The notes: generated by a model from the letters alone, not told the origin. A DNA stretch of 26,876 nt from Methanobacteriota archaeon (GCA_005878995.1 VBME01000013.1:1-26876); one strand, 5' to 3'. Shown: positions 16,293 through 24,703, numbered from the stretch's first letter. Made by a program: numbers and translations.

Positions 16293-17444
16293 TCAGGATT
16301 TGGGAAGGTCTTTCTTCGGATCGACGAACGGCTTCTTAACGACCGTAGCGGGGCGATCCCCCGAGGGCGTCGCGACCGCGAGCTCTGTCCCCAAGCGGGA
16401 AAGGGCAACCGGCACCCATGCATATCCGAGGTTCTTCTGGAGTCGCGGGGAGTAGGTCAGCGCCGTCAGGTGTCCCACCTTCTTTCCGTCCTTCTTCACA
16501 TCCCAAAATTCCAGGGCCCAGGCGTTGATCTGCGGGCCATGGATCTCAAGCCCCACGAGCTTCCTTTTCACGCCCTCCTTCTTTGTTTTCGCGAGCGCCG
16601 TCTTCCCGATGAAATCCGCTTTCTTGTCCAGGTTCACGAGCCAGCCTAGGTCGACCTCATACGGGTTGTTTTCGAGCGTCATGTCGGACCCGTAGTTGAG
16701 GATCCCCGCCTCGATCCGCCGAATCTCCGAGGGGGCAATCGGCCGGATGTCGTACTTCTTCCCGGCCTCCATGATCCGGTCCCAGAGTTCGAGGCCGCGA
16801 CTGCCGTCGGTCAGATACACCTCGTAGCCAACCTCCGCGGTCCAACCGGTCCGCGTGATGACCACCGGTATTCCGCCGATCTTCGTTTCCATGAAATAGT
16901 AATAACCGAGGTCGAGGACCGCCGGGCCAACGAGATCCTTCAGCACGTTCTTCGAGTCCGGCCCTTGCACCTGGAGCGGCGAGACGTCGGGCTCGGTAAT
17001 GTCCACGTCCATCCCCGAATTCACCGCGACGCCTTTCGCCCACAGCAGCGTATCCGAGTTTGCGAGACTGAGCCAGAACCGGTTCTTCTCCAGGCGGATC
17101 AACACGGGATCGTTGATGATCCCGCCGTTCTCGTCCGTGATGACGACGTACTTGCCCTGGCCGACGTCGCACTTCGTCAAATCGCGCGGTGTGATGAGTT
17201 CCGCGAACTTCGCGCCGTCTTTCCCACTGATCTCGACCTGCCGTTCCACGCTGACGTCCCACAAAGTCACGTGGTTGACGAGATGCCAGTATTCCTCGAA
17301 CGGGTCCGTGTAGAGGCCGGGGAGGTACATGTGATTGTAGATGTCGTACGCCTTCGCGCCCGCGCGCTGAGTCGCCTCGAAGAACGGGGATTTCCGATAC
17401 CAAGGGCCAAAGAACAAGGTGCTTTGGCCGGCGTTGTGGGGCAT
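16293..17444 (-). CDS. GcvT/DmdA-family C1-transfer protein, paralog C
   Basis: Third copy of the family, 383 residues, with the same blocks as B: TLFFGPWYRKSPFF, YDIYNHMYLPGLY, WDVSVERQVEISGKDG, GGIINDPVLIRLEKNRFWLS, EPDVSPLQVQGPDSKNVL and ITRTGWTAEVGYEVYL, ending VVKKPFVDPKKDLPKS. The start is ATG 17444, with GGAGG seven bases upstream and a TCAAATAA promoter element further up. It lies downstream of the SDR epimerase gene but has its own promoter in the 68-base gap. It is separated from A and B by the hydrolase and the two glycan genes, suggesting that a once contiguous array was interrupted. Substrate and carrier are unknown. Family assignment is firm; the DMSP-demethylase label is only an analogy. 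Confidence 0.85.
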   Translation of the reverse strand: MPHNAGQSTLFFGPWYRKSPFFEATQRAGAKAYDIYNHMYLPGLYTDPFEEYWHLVNHVTLWDVSVERQVEISGKDGAKFAELITPRDLTKCDVGQGKYVVITDENGGIINDPVLIRLEKNRFWLSLANSDTLLWAKGVAVNSGMDVDITEPDVSPLQVQGPDSKNVLKDLVGPAVLDLGYYYFMETKIGGIPVVITRTGWTAEVGYEVYLTDGSRGLELWDRIMEAGKKYDIRPIAPSEIRRIEAGILNYGSDMTLENNPYEVDLGWLVNLDKKADFIGKTALAKTKKEGVKRKLVGLEIHGPQINAWALEFWDVKKDGKKVGHLTALTYSPRLQKNLGYAWVPVALSRLGTELAVATPSGDRPATVVKKPFVDPKKDLPKS

Positions 17445-17484
17445 GTCAGCTCCTCCAGAGAATTGCGCCCGGAACGCGCATCGT

Positions 17485-17492
17485 TTATTTGA
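17485..17492 (-). promoter_or_regulatory. TATA-like TCAAATAA promoter of GcvT/DmdA paralog C
   Basis: The same octamer as at paralog B, here 41 bases before ATG 17444 and just after the epimerase stop. The GGAGGAGCT ribosome site follows. Confidence 0.5.
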
Positions 17493-17512
17493 GGGATTCC
17501 TCGGACGCCGTT

Positions 17513-18535
17513 TCAGCTTGCGGTCGAGGTCATTCCGAGCAAGTGCATCTCGTGTTGCAACGTTTCACGGAGCCCGACCTCGAGCGGCCGCGGGTCGAAT
17601 CCGAGTTCCCGTCGGGCTTTCGCATTGCTCCCCAGGTACGTCACGCCCGCGAGGTCTCGGAGACGTTCGGATCGCGACACGGCGGCAATCGCGCGGAGCA
17701 GGCCCGGCGACGCATGGAACCGGGGCGCGGGGATCCCGGTGATCCGCTCCGCGATGTCGAACGCTTCGATCAGCGTGTGGGGCGGACCCGCGACGATGTA
17801 TGTCTCGCCTGCCTTGCCCCTCTCCATCGCGAGAACATGAGCGCGCGCCGTGTCCTCGACGTGGGCCCAGCAGTACGCCGTCCGTTTCGGAAGCGCCCGC
17901 AGTTTGCCCTCGAGGTACCGGACCAACGTCGGCCGGATTTCGCTCGTGTCGCCCGGGCCGTAGTTGACGCCCGGCTGAACGATGACGAGCGGGAGCCTTG
18001 CGCGCATCATCGGTTCGGCGATCTCGTGGTGGGCGACCGCCTTCGTTCGGTCGTACTCGGTGAGCCAAGGGCCTTCGCCGCGGTACGTCTCGTCGACCAC
18101 CTTGCCGTGAGTGTCCGAGAAGACCGCGAGCGTGCTCGTGTAGACTCCCTTCGGTATCCCGAGCTCGTTCATCGTTGTCAACACGTTTCGCGTTCCGACG
18201 ACGTTGATCCGCTCACCCTCCGCCCGATCCTTGGAGCCGATCTTGTACCAGCCCGCGATGTGGAAGACCCCGTCGGCGCCCGCCATCGGCTCGCGCAGGG
18301 AATCCTGGTTCGTGATGTCTCCGCGCCGGACATCGACCCCAATCGATGCAAGGTTCCGTGCGTTCTCCGGGTTCCGAGCGATCGCGACGACCTCGTGGCC
18401 CGCCTCAACCAGCTGCCTCGTGACGCGACCACCGATGAAGCCCGTGGCGCCCGTCACGAAGTATTTCGCCGTGGACGGCCTCCTCGGAGCGACGAACCGA
18501 CTCAGGCTAGATAACGGTGCCCACCGAAGCTCCAC
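17513..18535 (-). CDS. NAD(P)-dependent epimerase/dehydratase (extended SDR)
   Basis: An extended short-chain dehydrogenase, resembling the dihydroflavonol-reductase/sugar epimerase group. It has the dinucleotide motif VTGATGFIGG at the start of the core, DVRRGDITN after beta 3, VFHIAGWYKIG, a catalytic Ser in YTSTLAVF and the catalytic Tyr-x-x-x-Lys in EYDRTKAVAH, followed by VIVQPGVNYGPGD. The core would naturally begin at KYFVTGATG. No ATG, GTG or TTG is there; a perfect GAGGAGG (18479-18485) sits six bases before an ACG at 18472. The nearest conventional start is GTG 18535, which adds 21 residues and lies about 26 bases after a TATA-like CTTAAACA, fitting a leaderless message. I give the conventional start but consider the ACG possible. 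The substrate is unknown. Confidence 0.85.
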   Translation of the reverse strand: MELRWAPLSSLSRFVAPRRPSTAKYFVTGATGFIGGRVTRQLVEAGHEVVAIARNPENARNLASIGVDVRRGDITNQDSLREPMAGADGVFHIAGWYKIGSKDRAEGERINVVGTRNVLTTMNELGIPKGVYTSTLAVFSDTHGKVVDETYRGEGPWLTEYDRTKAVAHHEIAEPMMRARLPLVIVQPGVNYGPGDTSEIRPTLVRYLEGKLRALPKRTAYCWAHVEDTARAHVLAMERGKAGETYIVAGPPHTLIEAFDIAERITGIPAPRFHASPGLLRAIAAVSRSERLRDLAGVTYLGSNAKARRELGFDPRPLEVGLRETLQHEMHLLGMTSTAS

Positions 18536-18553
18536 TCGATGTGGTGCAGAATC

Positions 18554-18569
18554 AACCTTGTTTAAGGTT
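18554..18569. promoter_or_regulatory. Divergent promoter palindrome AACCTT-GTTT-AAGGTT
   Basis: A perfect 6-bp inverted repeat with a 4-base spacer sits between the divergent epimerase and aconitase genes. Its centre supplies TATA-like sequence in both directions (CTTAAAC on minus, GTTTAAGG on plus). This would place starts near 18536 on minus and 18590 on plus. It may be both a two-way TATA and an operator. Confidence 0.5.
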
Positions 18570-18647
18570 AACTCGACGACTCCCCTCGGTCGGACCGCAT
18601 CAAGCTTCATAGCGCACGAGGGTCTCCCGCCAAGCCGGGGATCATCC

Positions 18648-20579
18648 GTGGGAGAAACGCTCACCCACAAGCTGATTCGTTCGCATCTCGCGGAAGGCAC
18701 GACACATCCCGGTGACGAGATCGCGGTTCGAATGGACCAAGCGCTCCTACAAGATGCCACGGGCACGCTGGCGTGGCTCGAGTTCGAGCAGATGGGCCAA
18801 GACCGCGTCGCGATCCACCAGGCGACGCAGTACGTGGACCACAACATCCTCCAGACCGGATATGAGAACGCGGACGATCACCGGTTCCTTCGCAGCGTCT
18901 GCCAGCGGTACGGTGCCCTGTTCTCCGGACCGGGGAATGGGATCAGCCACTGGGCCCACATGGAACGATTCGACGTCCCCGGAGAAACGATGCTCGGGTG
19001 CGACTCCCACACGCCCCACGCGGGCGCGTGCGGGATGCTCGCGATCGGGGCGGGCGGCTTCGAGGTCGCGAGCGCGATGGCCGGCGAGCCGTACCGCCTC
19101 ACGATGCCTGCGGTCGTGAACGTCCGGCTCGCGGGGAAATTCAAGCCGTGGGTGAGCGCGAAAGACGTGATCCTGGAGCTCTTGAACCGGTTCGACGTCA
19201 AGTGGGCGAAGAACAAGGTCCTCGAGTACACGGGCCCCGGTCTGGCGGAGCTGAGCGTCCCGTCCCGCGGGACGATCGCGAACATGGGCACGGAACTCGG
19301 GGCGACGGCGTCCGTCTTCCCGGCGGACGGCATGACGAAGCAGTTTCTCGGCGCACAGGCGCGCGGGAAGGACTTCAATCCCCTCGCGGCGGACGATGGT
19401 GCCGCATACGACGAGGTCGTCGACGTGGAGCTGAGCACGATCGAACCGCTCATCGCGTGCCCGTCGAGCCCCGACAACGTGAAGGCCGTGCGGGAAGTCG
19501 CAGGCACCGAGGTCGCCCAGGTGGCCGTGGGCAGCAGCGTGAACTCGTCGTTCCGAGACCTCAGCGTCGTCGCGCAAGCCCTCGACGGGAAGCACGTCGC
19601 ACCGGGGATCTCGATGTCCGTGTCACCCGGTTCGCGGCAGACCCTCCTCTTGATGTTGACGACGGGCCTGATGACGAAACTCATCAAGGCGGGTGTGCGG
19701 GAACTCGAGGTGGCGTGCGGCCCGTGCATCGGCATGGGCTTCGCACCGCCCACGAAAGGTCCTTCTGTGCGGACCTTCAACCGGAACTTCGAAGGGCGGA
19801 GCGGGACGGCCGACGACCTCGTCTATCTCTGCAGTCCGGAGACCGCCGCCGCCACCGCAGTCCGTGGCGTGATCACGGACCCGCGCGACCTCGGCAAGTT
19901 CCCCATCGTGAAAGAGCCCACGAAGTATCCGATCGACACGTCCGGATTCGAGTGGCCCCCAAAGGACCGGGCGTCCGTCCAAATCATCCGGGGCCCGAAC
20001 ATCGCGCCGCTCCCGGTCGCGAAGCCGCCGAGAGACACGATCGAAGGCGAAGTGCTCATCCGGCTGGGCGACAACATCTCGACCGACCACATCATGCCCG
20101 CGGGCGCGAAGTTCCTTCCGTTGCGGTCGAACATCCCCGCAATCGCGGAACACGTCTTCGAATATGTCGACCCGACATTTCCCGAACGGGCGAAGAAGGC
20201 AGGGGGCGGCTTCATCGTCGCGGGCGAGAACTACGGCCAAGGCTCGTCCCGCGAGCACGCCGCGGTCGCGCCGATGTTCCTGGGCGTGCATCTGGTCCTG
20301 GCGAAGGGGTTCGCGCGGATCCACATGGACAACCTCGTGAACTCGGGGATCCCGCCCCTCACCTTCGTGGACGCGAAAGGCTACGACGCCATCCAACAGG
20401 GGGACCGCGTCCGGATCACGAACCTCCTTGCGGCGATTCGCGGACACGGCGATGCAATCGTGGAGAATCTCACGCGGGGCACGAAGACGTCCGTCCGCGT
20501 TGAGCTGCGGCCATACCAGCGCGCGGTGCTCCTCGCGGGCGGGGGCATCCGGTACGCGCAATCCCGTCGGGCCGCGTGA
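18648..20579 (+). CDS. acn: Aconitate hydratase (single-chain, Aquifex-type length)
   Basis: Interconverts citrate and isocitrate in the TCA cycle, cytoplasmic. The 643 residues contain the aconitase core (MLGCDSHTPHAGACGMLAIG at 115-134, GTIANMGTELGATASVFP, CGPCIGMG with Cys357 and Cys360, RTFNRNFEGRSGT) and the C-terminal swivel domain (ISTDHIMPAGA, NYGQGSSREHAAVAP, FARIHMDNLVNSGI). The first cluster-ligand motif, normally GSCTN, reads GSSVN here (Ser297 for Cys). A Cys (395) appears in VYLCSPE, where many aconitases have TSPE. The start is GTG 18648, since homology begins there and upstream codons are unconserved; the site cggggatca is weak. The long upstream frame is antisense to the epimerase. 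It is followed after 52 bases by homogentisate dioxygenase, which has its own TATA-like element. Confidence 0.93.
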   Translation: MGETLTHKLIRSHLAEGTTHPGDEIAVRMDQALLQDATGTLAWLEFEQMGQDRVAIHQATQYVDHNILQTGYENADDHRFLRSVCQRYGALFSGPGNGISHWAHMERFDVPGETMLGCDSHTPHAGACGMLAIGAGGFEVASAMAGEPYRLTMPAVVNVRLAGKFKPWVSAKDVILELLNRFDVKWAKNKVLEYTGPGLAELSVPSRGTIANMGTELGATASVFPADGMTKQFLGAQARGKDFNPLAADDGAAYDEVVDVELSTIEPLIACPSSPDNVKAVREVAGTEVAQVAVGSSVNSSFRDLSVVAQALDGKHVAPGISMSVSPGSRQTLLLMLTTGLMTKLIKAGVRELEVACGPCIGMGFAPPTKGPSVRTFNRNFEGRSGTADDLVYLCSPETAAATAVRGVITDPRDLGKFPIVKEPTKYPIDTSGFEWPPKDRASVQIIRGPNIAPLPVAKPPRDTIEGEVLIRLGDNISTDHIMPAGAKFLPLRSNIPAIAEHVFEYVDPTFPERAKKAGGGFIVAGENYGQGSSREHAAVAPMFLGVHLVLAKGFARIHMDNLVNSGIPPLTFVDAKGYDAIQQGDRVRITNLLAAIRGHGDAIVENLTRGTKTSVRVELRPYQRAVLLAGGGIRYAQSRRAA

Positions 20580-20586
20580 CGCCGCG

Positions 20587-20626
20587 GGTTTAAGCCGAGG
20601 CCCTGTTATCTCCGCGCCGGAGGAGG
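20587..20626 (+). promoter_or_regulatory. TATA-like box and Shine-Dalgarno of homogentisate dioxygenase
   Basis: gtttaagcc lies directly after the aconitase stop and would start transcription near 20616. GGAGGAGG at 20619-20626 then sits five bases before GTG 20632, which decides that start over ATG 20638. Confidence 0.5.
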
Positions 20627-20631
20627 CCGCC

Positions 20632-21885
20632 GTGGCGATGATCGTGCGGAAAGGCACCGTGCCCTCGACCCCGCACACGGAATTCTATGCGATCCCAAAC
20701 GTCCTCGCGCGGGAGGAGATCCATGGGTCGTATGGCTTCAGCGGCGCGTGGTCGCGGAAGGTCCACGTCCGCTTCTACCCGACGGAGCAGGTGAAGCCCC
20801 CACGGAAAGGCGAGCTCACCCTCGAACCGGACTTCCCATCGGAGGCGGACATCCTCCAGCCGTACCACATCCGAACCGGGCGCATGCCCTTTGAAGGCGA
20901 TGCGCTCTCGTCACGGAAAGCGATCGTCCATGGGCCTCGGACCTCGATCTCGGTCTCGAAGCCGAAGCAGTCCATGCCGACCGACACCTTCTTTCGCAAC
21001 GGCGAGCGGCACGAGGTGTACTTCGTCCAGGACGGACAGGGCGTCGTCGGTTCGGAATATGGCGATCTGAAATTCCGCAAGGATGTGTACGTCGCGATCC
21101 CGAAGGGCACGACGTACCGGGTCGACTTGACCTCGCCCAAGGCGTGGTTCCTCCTCGTGGAGTCGATCTACCCGATCACCTTCGCGCCGCACTACCTGAA
21201 CAAAGAGGGCCAAGCCACCCTGATGTCGCCCGTCGTGGAGACGGAGATCGAGACGCCGGAACTCCAGCCGTTCCAAGATAAGCGGGGCGAGTTCCCAATC
21301 GACGTGAAGCACAGTGGCGGGAAGATCACCCGGATCACCCTGGGTCACCACCCGTTCGACCTCGCCGGATGGGAAGGGGCGCTGTACCCGTTCGTCTTCG
21401 ACATCAAGAGCCACCACGGGATCGCGCGCGAGATCCACACGGCGCCGCCGATGCACCAGACGTTCCAGTCGGGCAACGTGCCGCACAGCGGCTTCTCCCT
21501 TTGTTCCTTCGTCCCCGTCATGGCGGGCTGGCACCCGCGGGAGGTCCCGGCTCCGTACGCGCACTTCAATGTCGATTCCGACGAGCTCATGTTCTTCTGC
21601 AACGCGTTCTACGGAGCGCGCGAAGGCGTAGTGGAGGAGGGCTCGTTCACGTTCCATCCCGGATCCACGCCGCACAGCCCCCAAGGGAACGCGGCGCAGC
21701 GATCCCTCGCGGCCCGCGGGAAAGTGCAGGCACGCCTCGCGGTCATGCTGGACACGTATTTCGAGAGCATGCGGATCACGAAGGCGGGATTCGCGTACCG
21801 CGACCCGGAGTACGTCCTGAGCTGGTCCGAAAATATTCCGCACGCCCAGCCCGCCGGGGAAGGCTGGGAGTCGCCCTCCGCGTGA
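20632..21885 (+). CDS. hmgA: Homogentisate 1,2-dioxygenase
   Basis: A cupin-fold Fe(II) enzyme that opens the ring of homogentisate to maleylacetoacetate in tyrosine and phenylalanine breakdown. The C-terminal iron site is visible: His311 in APYAHFNVDSDELMFF, an acidic ligand at 317 or 318, and His348 in FHPGSTPHSPQGN. The N-terminal region has the FRNGERHEVYFVQDGQG cupin strand and the VAIPKGTTYRV turn found in this family. It has 417 residues, close to bacterial forms. It is followed after 65 bases by fumarylacetoacetate hydrolase in the same orientation, with an HPPD-like gene 4 kb further on, which supports the pathway role. The maleylacetoacetate isomerase step is not represented in the window. 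Confidence 0.88.
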   Translation: MAMIVRKGTVPSTPHTEFYAIPNVLAREEIHGSYGFSGAWSRKVHVRFYPTEQVKPPRKGELTLEPDFPSEADILQPYHIRTGRMPFEGDALSSRKAIVHGPRTSISVSKPKQSMPTDTFFRNGERHEVYFVQDGQGVVGSEYGDLKFRKDVYVAIPKGTTYRVDLTSPKAWFLLVESIYPITFAPHYLNKEGQATLMSPVVETEIETPELQPFQDKRGEFPIDVKHSGGKITRITLGHHPFDLAGWEGALYPFVFDIKSHHGIAREIHTAPPMHQTFQSGNVPHSGFSLCSFVPVMAGWHPREVPAPYAHFNVDSDELMFFCNAFYGAREGVVEEGSFTFHPGSTPHSPQGNAAQRSLAARGKVQARLAVMLDTYFESMRITKAGFAYRDPEYVLSWSENIPHAQPAGEGWESPSA

Positions 21886-21950
21886 CGGGAGGGGGAACCT
21901 GGACGCCCTGACAATAGATCGGTTCGTCTTTCAAATCGAGGAAGGGTAGT

Positions 21951-22870
21951 ATGAAGCTCGTGCGCTTTTCAACTGCAGGAGGGGCCCCCCGCCTCGGAGG
22001 GGTGGTCGGCCCGTGGGACCGTTGGGACTGGGTCGTGGACCTGTCCGCGGTGGACCGCAAGATCCCCAAGGACACCCTCGAGTTCATCGATGCGTGCCCG
22101 GAGCTGAAGGGCGACGTGTGGGATCGGAGCCTTCGGGCCCTGTCCGAAGCCGAGCACATCGGATCGGAAGCGCCGGCGTGGGCCTATCGACCGCGGGATG
22201 TTCGGATCCATTCACCGATCGCTCCGCGCCTGCTGCGGGACTTCCTCGCCTTCCGGGCCCACGTCGCGCGCACGCGCGCCGCCGCATGGGCGCAAATCCC
22301 GCCGGAATGGGACGTGCTGCCGGCCTATTACAACGGAAATCCGTTGAACGTCGTCGGGACCGAGGAAGCGATCGCTCCGATGCGTTTCGAGACGTTCGAC
22401 GGAAAGACGCCGCGGCTCATCTTCTCCAGCAAGATGGACTACGAAGCGGAAATCGGCTTCGTCCTCGGTCTCGGGGGTCGGGACATTGACGCGACGAAGG
22501 CGCCCGCGCATCTGTTCGGCGTGACGATCTTCAACGATTTCTCGGCCCGCGACCTCCAGGCGACCGCGACGAAGACGGGTATGGGGCCCGCTCCCGGGAA
22601 AGACTGGGCGAACGCCCTCGGCCCGTGCATCGTGACCCGCGACGAATTCGGAGAGCTGCGAGATCAATCGATCGTCGTCCGGGTCAACAACGAGGAACGG
22701 CTCCGCGATCGATACCGATCCCTCGTCCATGAGAACCCATGGGTCCGCGAGGGCCAACGGGCCCTCTGGTCATTCCCCGAGATGGTCGAGTTCCTCTCCC
22801 GATTCCAGCCGATCCACGCGGGCGAGGTGTGGGGCAGCGGGACGATTCCCGGCGGTTGCGAACTCGAGCG
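21951..22870 (+). pseudogene. fahA: Fumarylacetoacetate hydrolase, 3' end displaced by an insertion
   Basis: FAH cleaves fumarylacetoacetate to fumarate and acetoacetate, the last step of the homogentisate pathway. About 306 residues match the family: an N-terminal FAA_hydrolase_N-like domain (MKLVRFST to about 75), then RDFLAFRAHVA, the metal-binding SSKMDYEAEIGFVLG, IFNDFSARDLQ, PGKDWANALGPCIV and GEVWGSGTIPGGCELE. At this point the family should continue with a segment like FLxPGDxVEIEIEGIGTLxN. Instead the frame enters the antisense strand of a CBS gene and runs to a stop at 23459, giving 195 unrelated residues. The missing end is found at 24821-24895. The start is ATG 21951 with gaggaaggg upstream. 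Without its last strands the enzyme may be inactive, or another FAH may exist elsewhere in the genome. Confidence 0.8.
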
Positions 22871-23194
22871 GTCCTTCTCGACGAGGACCCGTCGGACCCC
22901 TTTGTCGGCCATGATCTCCGCGACGCGGTCGATGCCTTCGTTCGCATCGACGTACACGAGGGATCGGGTCATGAGCTCTTCGAGCGTGACCTGCGCGGGG
23001 TTTCGGGCCACCGCCACGACCTTCGCGAGGATATCCCATTCCGTGACGATTCCGATCGGACGGCCTTCCGGGGAGGTCACGATGACGAATCCCTGGTGTT
23101 GGTCCGCCATGCGCTTGGCCGCTTCAAGGAGGGACGTCTGGGGCCGCATCGAGATGAACTCGGGCTCCAGGATGTCCTTCGCGTACAGCACCAT
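22871..23194 (-). CDS. CBS-domain protein, C-terminus missing
   Basis: CBS pairs bind adenine nucleotides and act as sensors or regulators. Domain 1 (about 1-62) reads DILEPEFISMRPQTSLLEAAKRM and ends with GRPIGIVTEWDILAKVV. Domain 2 begins ELMTRSLVYVDANEGIDRVAEIM and ends abruptly at VRRVLVEKD (residue 108). It lacks the normal last strand and helix, of the type GKLVGIVTxxDILR. Past this point the frame continues 68 codons antisense to FAH before a stop at 22664, giving non-homologous sequence. The start is ATG 23194, about 29 bases after a TATA-like GCATAAAGG lying over the end of the MFS gene, so it is probably leaderless. The truncation coincides with the FAH break, so I treat both as one junction. 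Confidence 0.75.
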
Positions 23195-23219
23195 GCAAGC
23201 GAAGGTAGCGCGTCAGCGG

Positions 23220-23227
23220 CCTTTATG
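23220..23227 (-). promoter_or_regulatory. TATA-like CATAAAGG promoter of the CBS gene
   Basis: CATAAAGG on the minus strand lies about 29 bases before ATG 23194 and overlaps the MFS stop codon. A matching CATAAAG precedes the MFS gene. Confidence 0.45.
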
Positions 23228-24659
23228 CCTTTACTTCGCCCGAGGGCGACTCGGCGACCGGCGTCCGTCGGATGGAGGCGGGGATCGCACCGAACAAACT
23301 AATCCCGGCTATGACGCCGAAGATCTGATGGAACGCATCCATAAACGAGCCGATTTCAAGCTGGCCTTGGGGAACCGGAAGTCCGGCGAAAATCGCCTGC
23401 ATCACAGACAATGGCATCCGGGAAGCCATGATTGCGAACGCGAGCCCGAGGCTCACTAAGAACCCCACGTTGAACAGGGTCGCCGACATGCCCGCGGCGA
23501 CGCCGCGGCGCACGACTGGAACAGAATTCATGATCGAGGCCACGTTGGGAGCGATGAACAAGCCGCCTCCGATCCCCGCGAGAATCATCGGGAAGACGAG
23601 GATGGTGTACGGGACCTGGTACGGGAGGGCGGCGAACCAAATGTACGAAGCGGCGGACACGAGCAGCCCGCCGGTGGTGAAGAATCGGGGACCGTACCGG
23701 TCGGAGAGATACCCACTGAGGGGGCCGATGCTCACAAACGCAAGGGAGAACGGGATCAAAAGAAGGCCCGCGGTCAGCGCGTCGAGCCCGAGCGCGCCTT
23801 GGAAGTAGAACACGAGGACGAGGCCGACGGCCCCTCGAGAGGTCGATGCGAGGAGGTTGCTGAGGACCCCCGCGGAGAACACTCGGTTCCGGAATAGGCT
23901 CAGGTCCATCATCGGGGACCGAACCGCCCGCTCGACCGGGACGAAGGCGATGAGACACGCGACTCCGGCGAACAGCATGACGAGGTCGAGCCCGGCCCAG
24001 CCCGAAATCGCGCCGAGGGTGACTCCGAGGAGGGCGAGAGACAGGCCGCCCGCGAAGAGGACGTTCCCCGCAGGATCGAGCTTTTCGCGACCCGCGTGGA
24101 CCCCGATCTCCTTCAGGCGCGTGTAGGCCCAGATCGTCGCGAACACGCCAACCGGGACGTTAATCCAAAAGATCGATTGCCAACCAAGCAACGCGGTCAG
24201 GACGCCGCCCGCCACGAGGCCGATCAAAGCGCCAGCGGTCCCCGCGACCTGATTGAGTCCGAGTGCTCGTCCGCGCTCGGCAACCGGAAACGCGTCCGTA
24301 AGGATCGCGGCGCTGTTCGCGAAGATGAGACCGGCTCCGATTCCTTGAACGAGCCGGAAGAGAACGAGGCTCTGGCCATTTGGCGCAAGGCTGCACAGCC
24401 CCGATCCAATCGTGAAGACCGCGAAGCCTACATTGTACAAGCGCACGCGGCCGTAGAGGTCCGCGAGGCGGCCGATCGTCAGGAGCAGACTCGCGGTGAC
24501 GAGAACGTAGCCTAAGATGATCCAGATGCCCTCGACGGTCGTCGTGCCGGGCAGGTCGCGGATGATCGTCGGCAAGGAGATCAGAACGATGTTCGAGTCG
24601 AGCAACGCCATGAACGTCCCGATCGTCGTGTTCGTCAGCACGACATATTTGTATTGCAT
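23223..24659 (-). CDS. MFS exporter of the DHA2 (EmrB/QacA-like, 14-helix) family
   Basis: A proton-driven multidrug or metabolite exporter in the cytoplasmic membrane. It has 478 residues with about 14 hydrophobic helices. The N-terminal helix carries FMALLDSNIVLISLPTI, matching the DHA2 motif around an Asp in the first helix. The loop 2-3 motif is GRLADLYGRVRLYNVG, and helix 5 contains LNQVAGTAGALIGLVAGGVL, matching the antiporter motif C region. A second loop motif, GPLSGYLSDRYGPRF, occurs in the C-terminal half. ATG 24659 follows a TATA-like ACATAAAG at 24696-24703. The drug or substrate is unknown. It lies inside the segment that splits the FAH gene, beside the truncated CBS gene. Confidence 0.9.
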   Translation of the reverse strand: MQYKYVVLTNTTIGTFMALLDSNIVLISLPTIIRDLPGTTTVEGIWIILGYVLVTASLLLTIGRLADLYGRVRLYNVGFAVFTIGSGLCSLAPNGQSLVLFRLVQGIGAGLIFANSAAILTDAFPVAERGRALGLNQVAGTAGALIGLVAGGVLTALLGWQSIFWINVPVGVFATIWAYTRLKEIGVHAGREKLDPAGNVLFAGGLSLALLGVTLGAISGWAGLDLVMLFAGVACLIAFVPVERAVRSPMMDLSLFRNRVFSAGVLSNLLASTSRGAVGLVLVFYFQGALGLDALTAGLLLIPFSLAFVSIGPLSGYLSDRYGPRFFTTGGLLVSAASYIWFAALPYQVPYTILVFPMILAGIGGGLFIAPNVASIMNSVPVVRRGVAAGMSATLFNVGFLVSLGLAFAIMASRMPLSVMQAIFAGLPVPQGQLEIGSFMDAFHQIFGVIAGISLFGAIPASIRRTPVAESPSGEVKA

Positions 24660-24695
24660 CCGGGCACCGGAGAGAGGCCGCGTAGCCCATCGCGT

Positions 24696-24703
24696 CTTTA
24701 TGT
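24696..24703 (-). promoter_or_regulatory. TATA-like ACATAAAG promoter of the MFS gene
   Basis: ACATAAAG on the minus strand would start transcription near 24674, giving a leader of about 15 bases to ATG 24659. It shares CATAAAG with the CBS promoter. Confidence 0.45.

Noticed and set aside
18998..20503. 501-codon frame within aconitase in another frame
   Set aside because: Low-complexity Arg/Gly/Pro composition and full overlap with a conserved aconitase.
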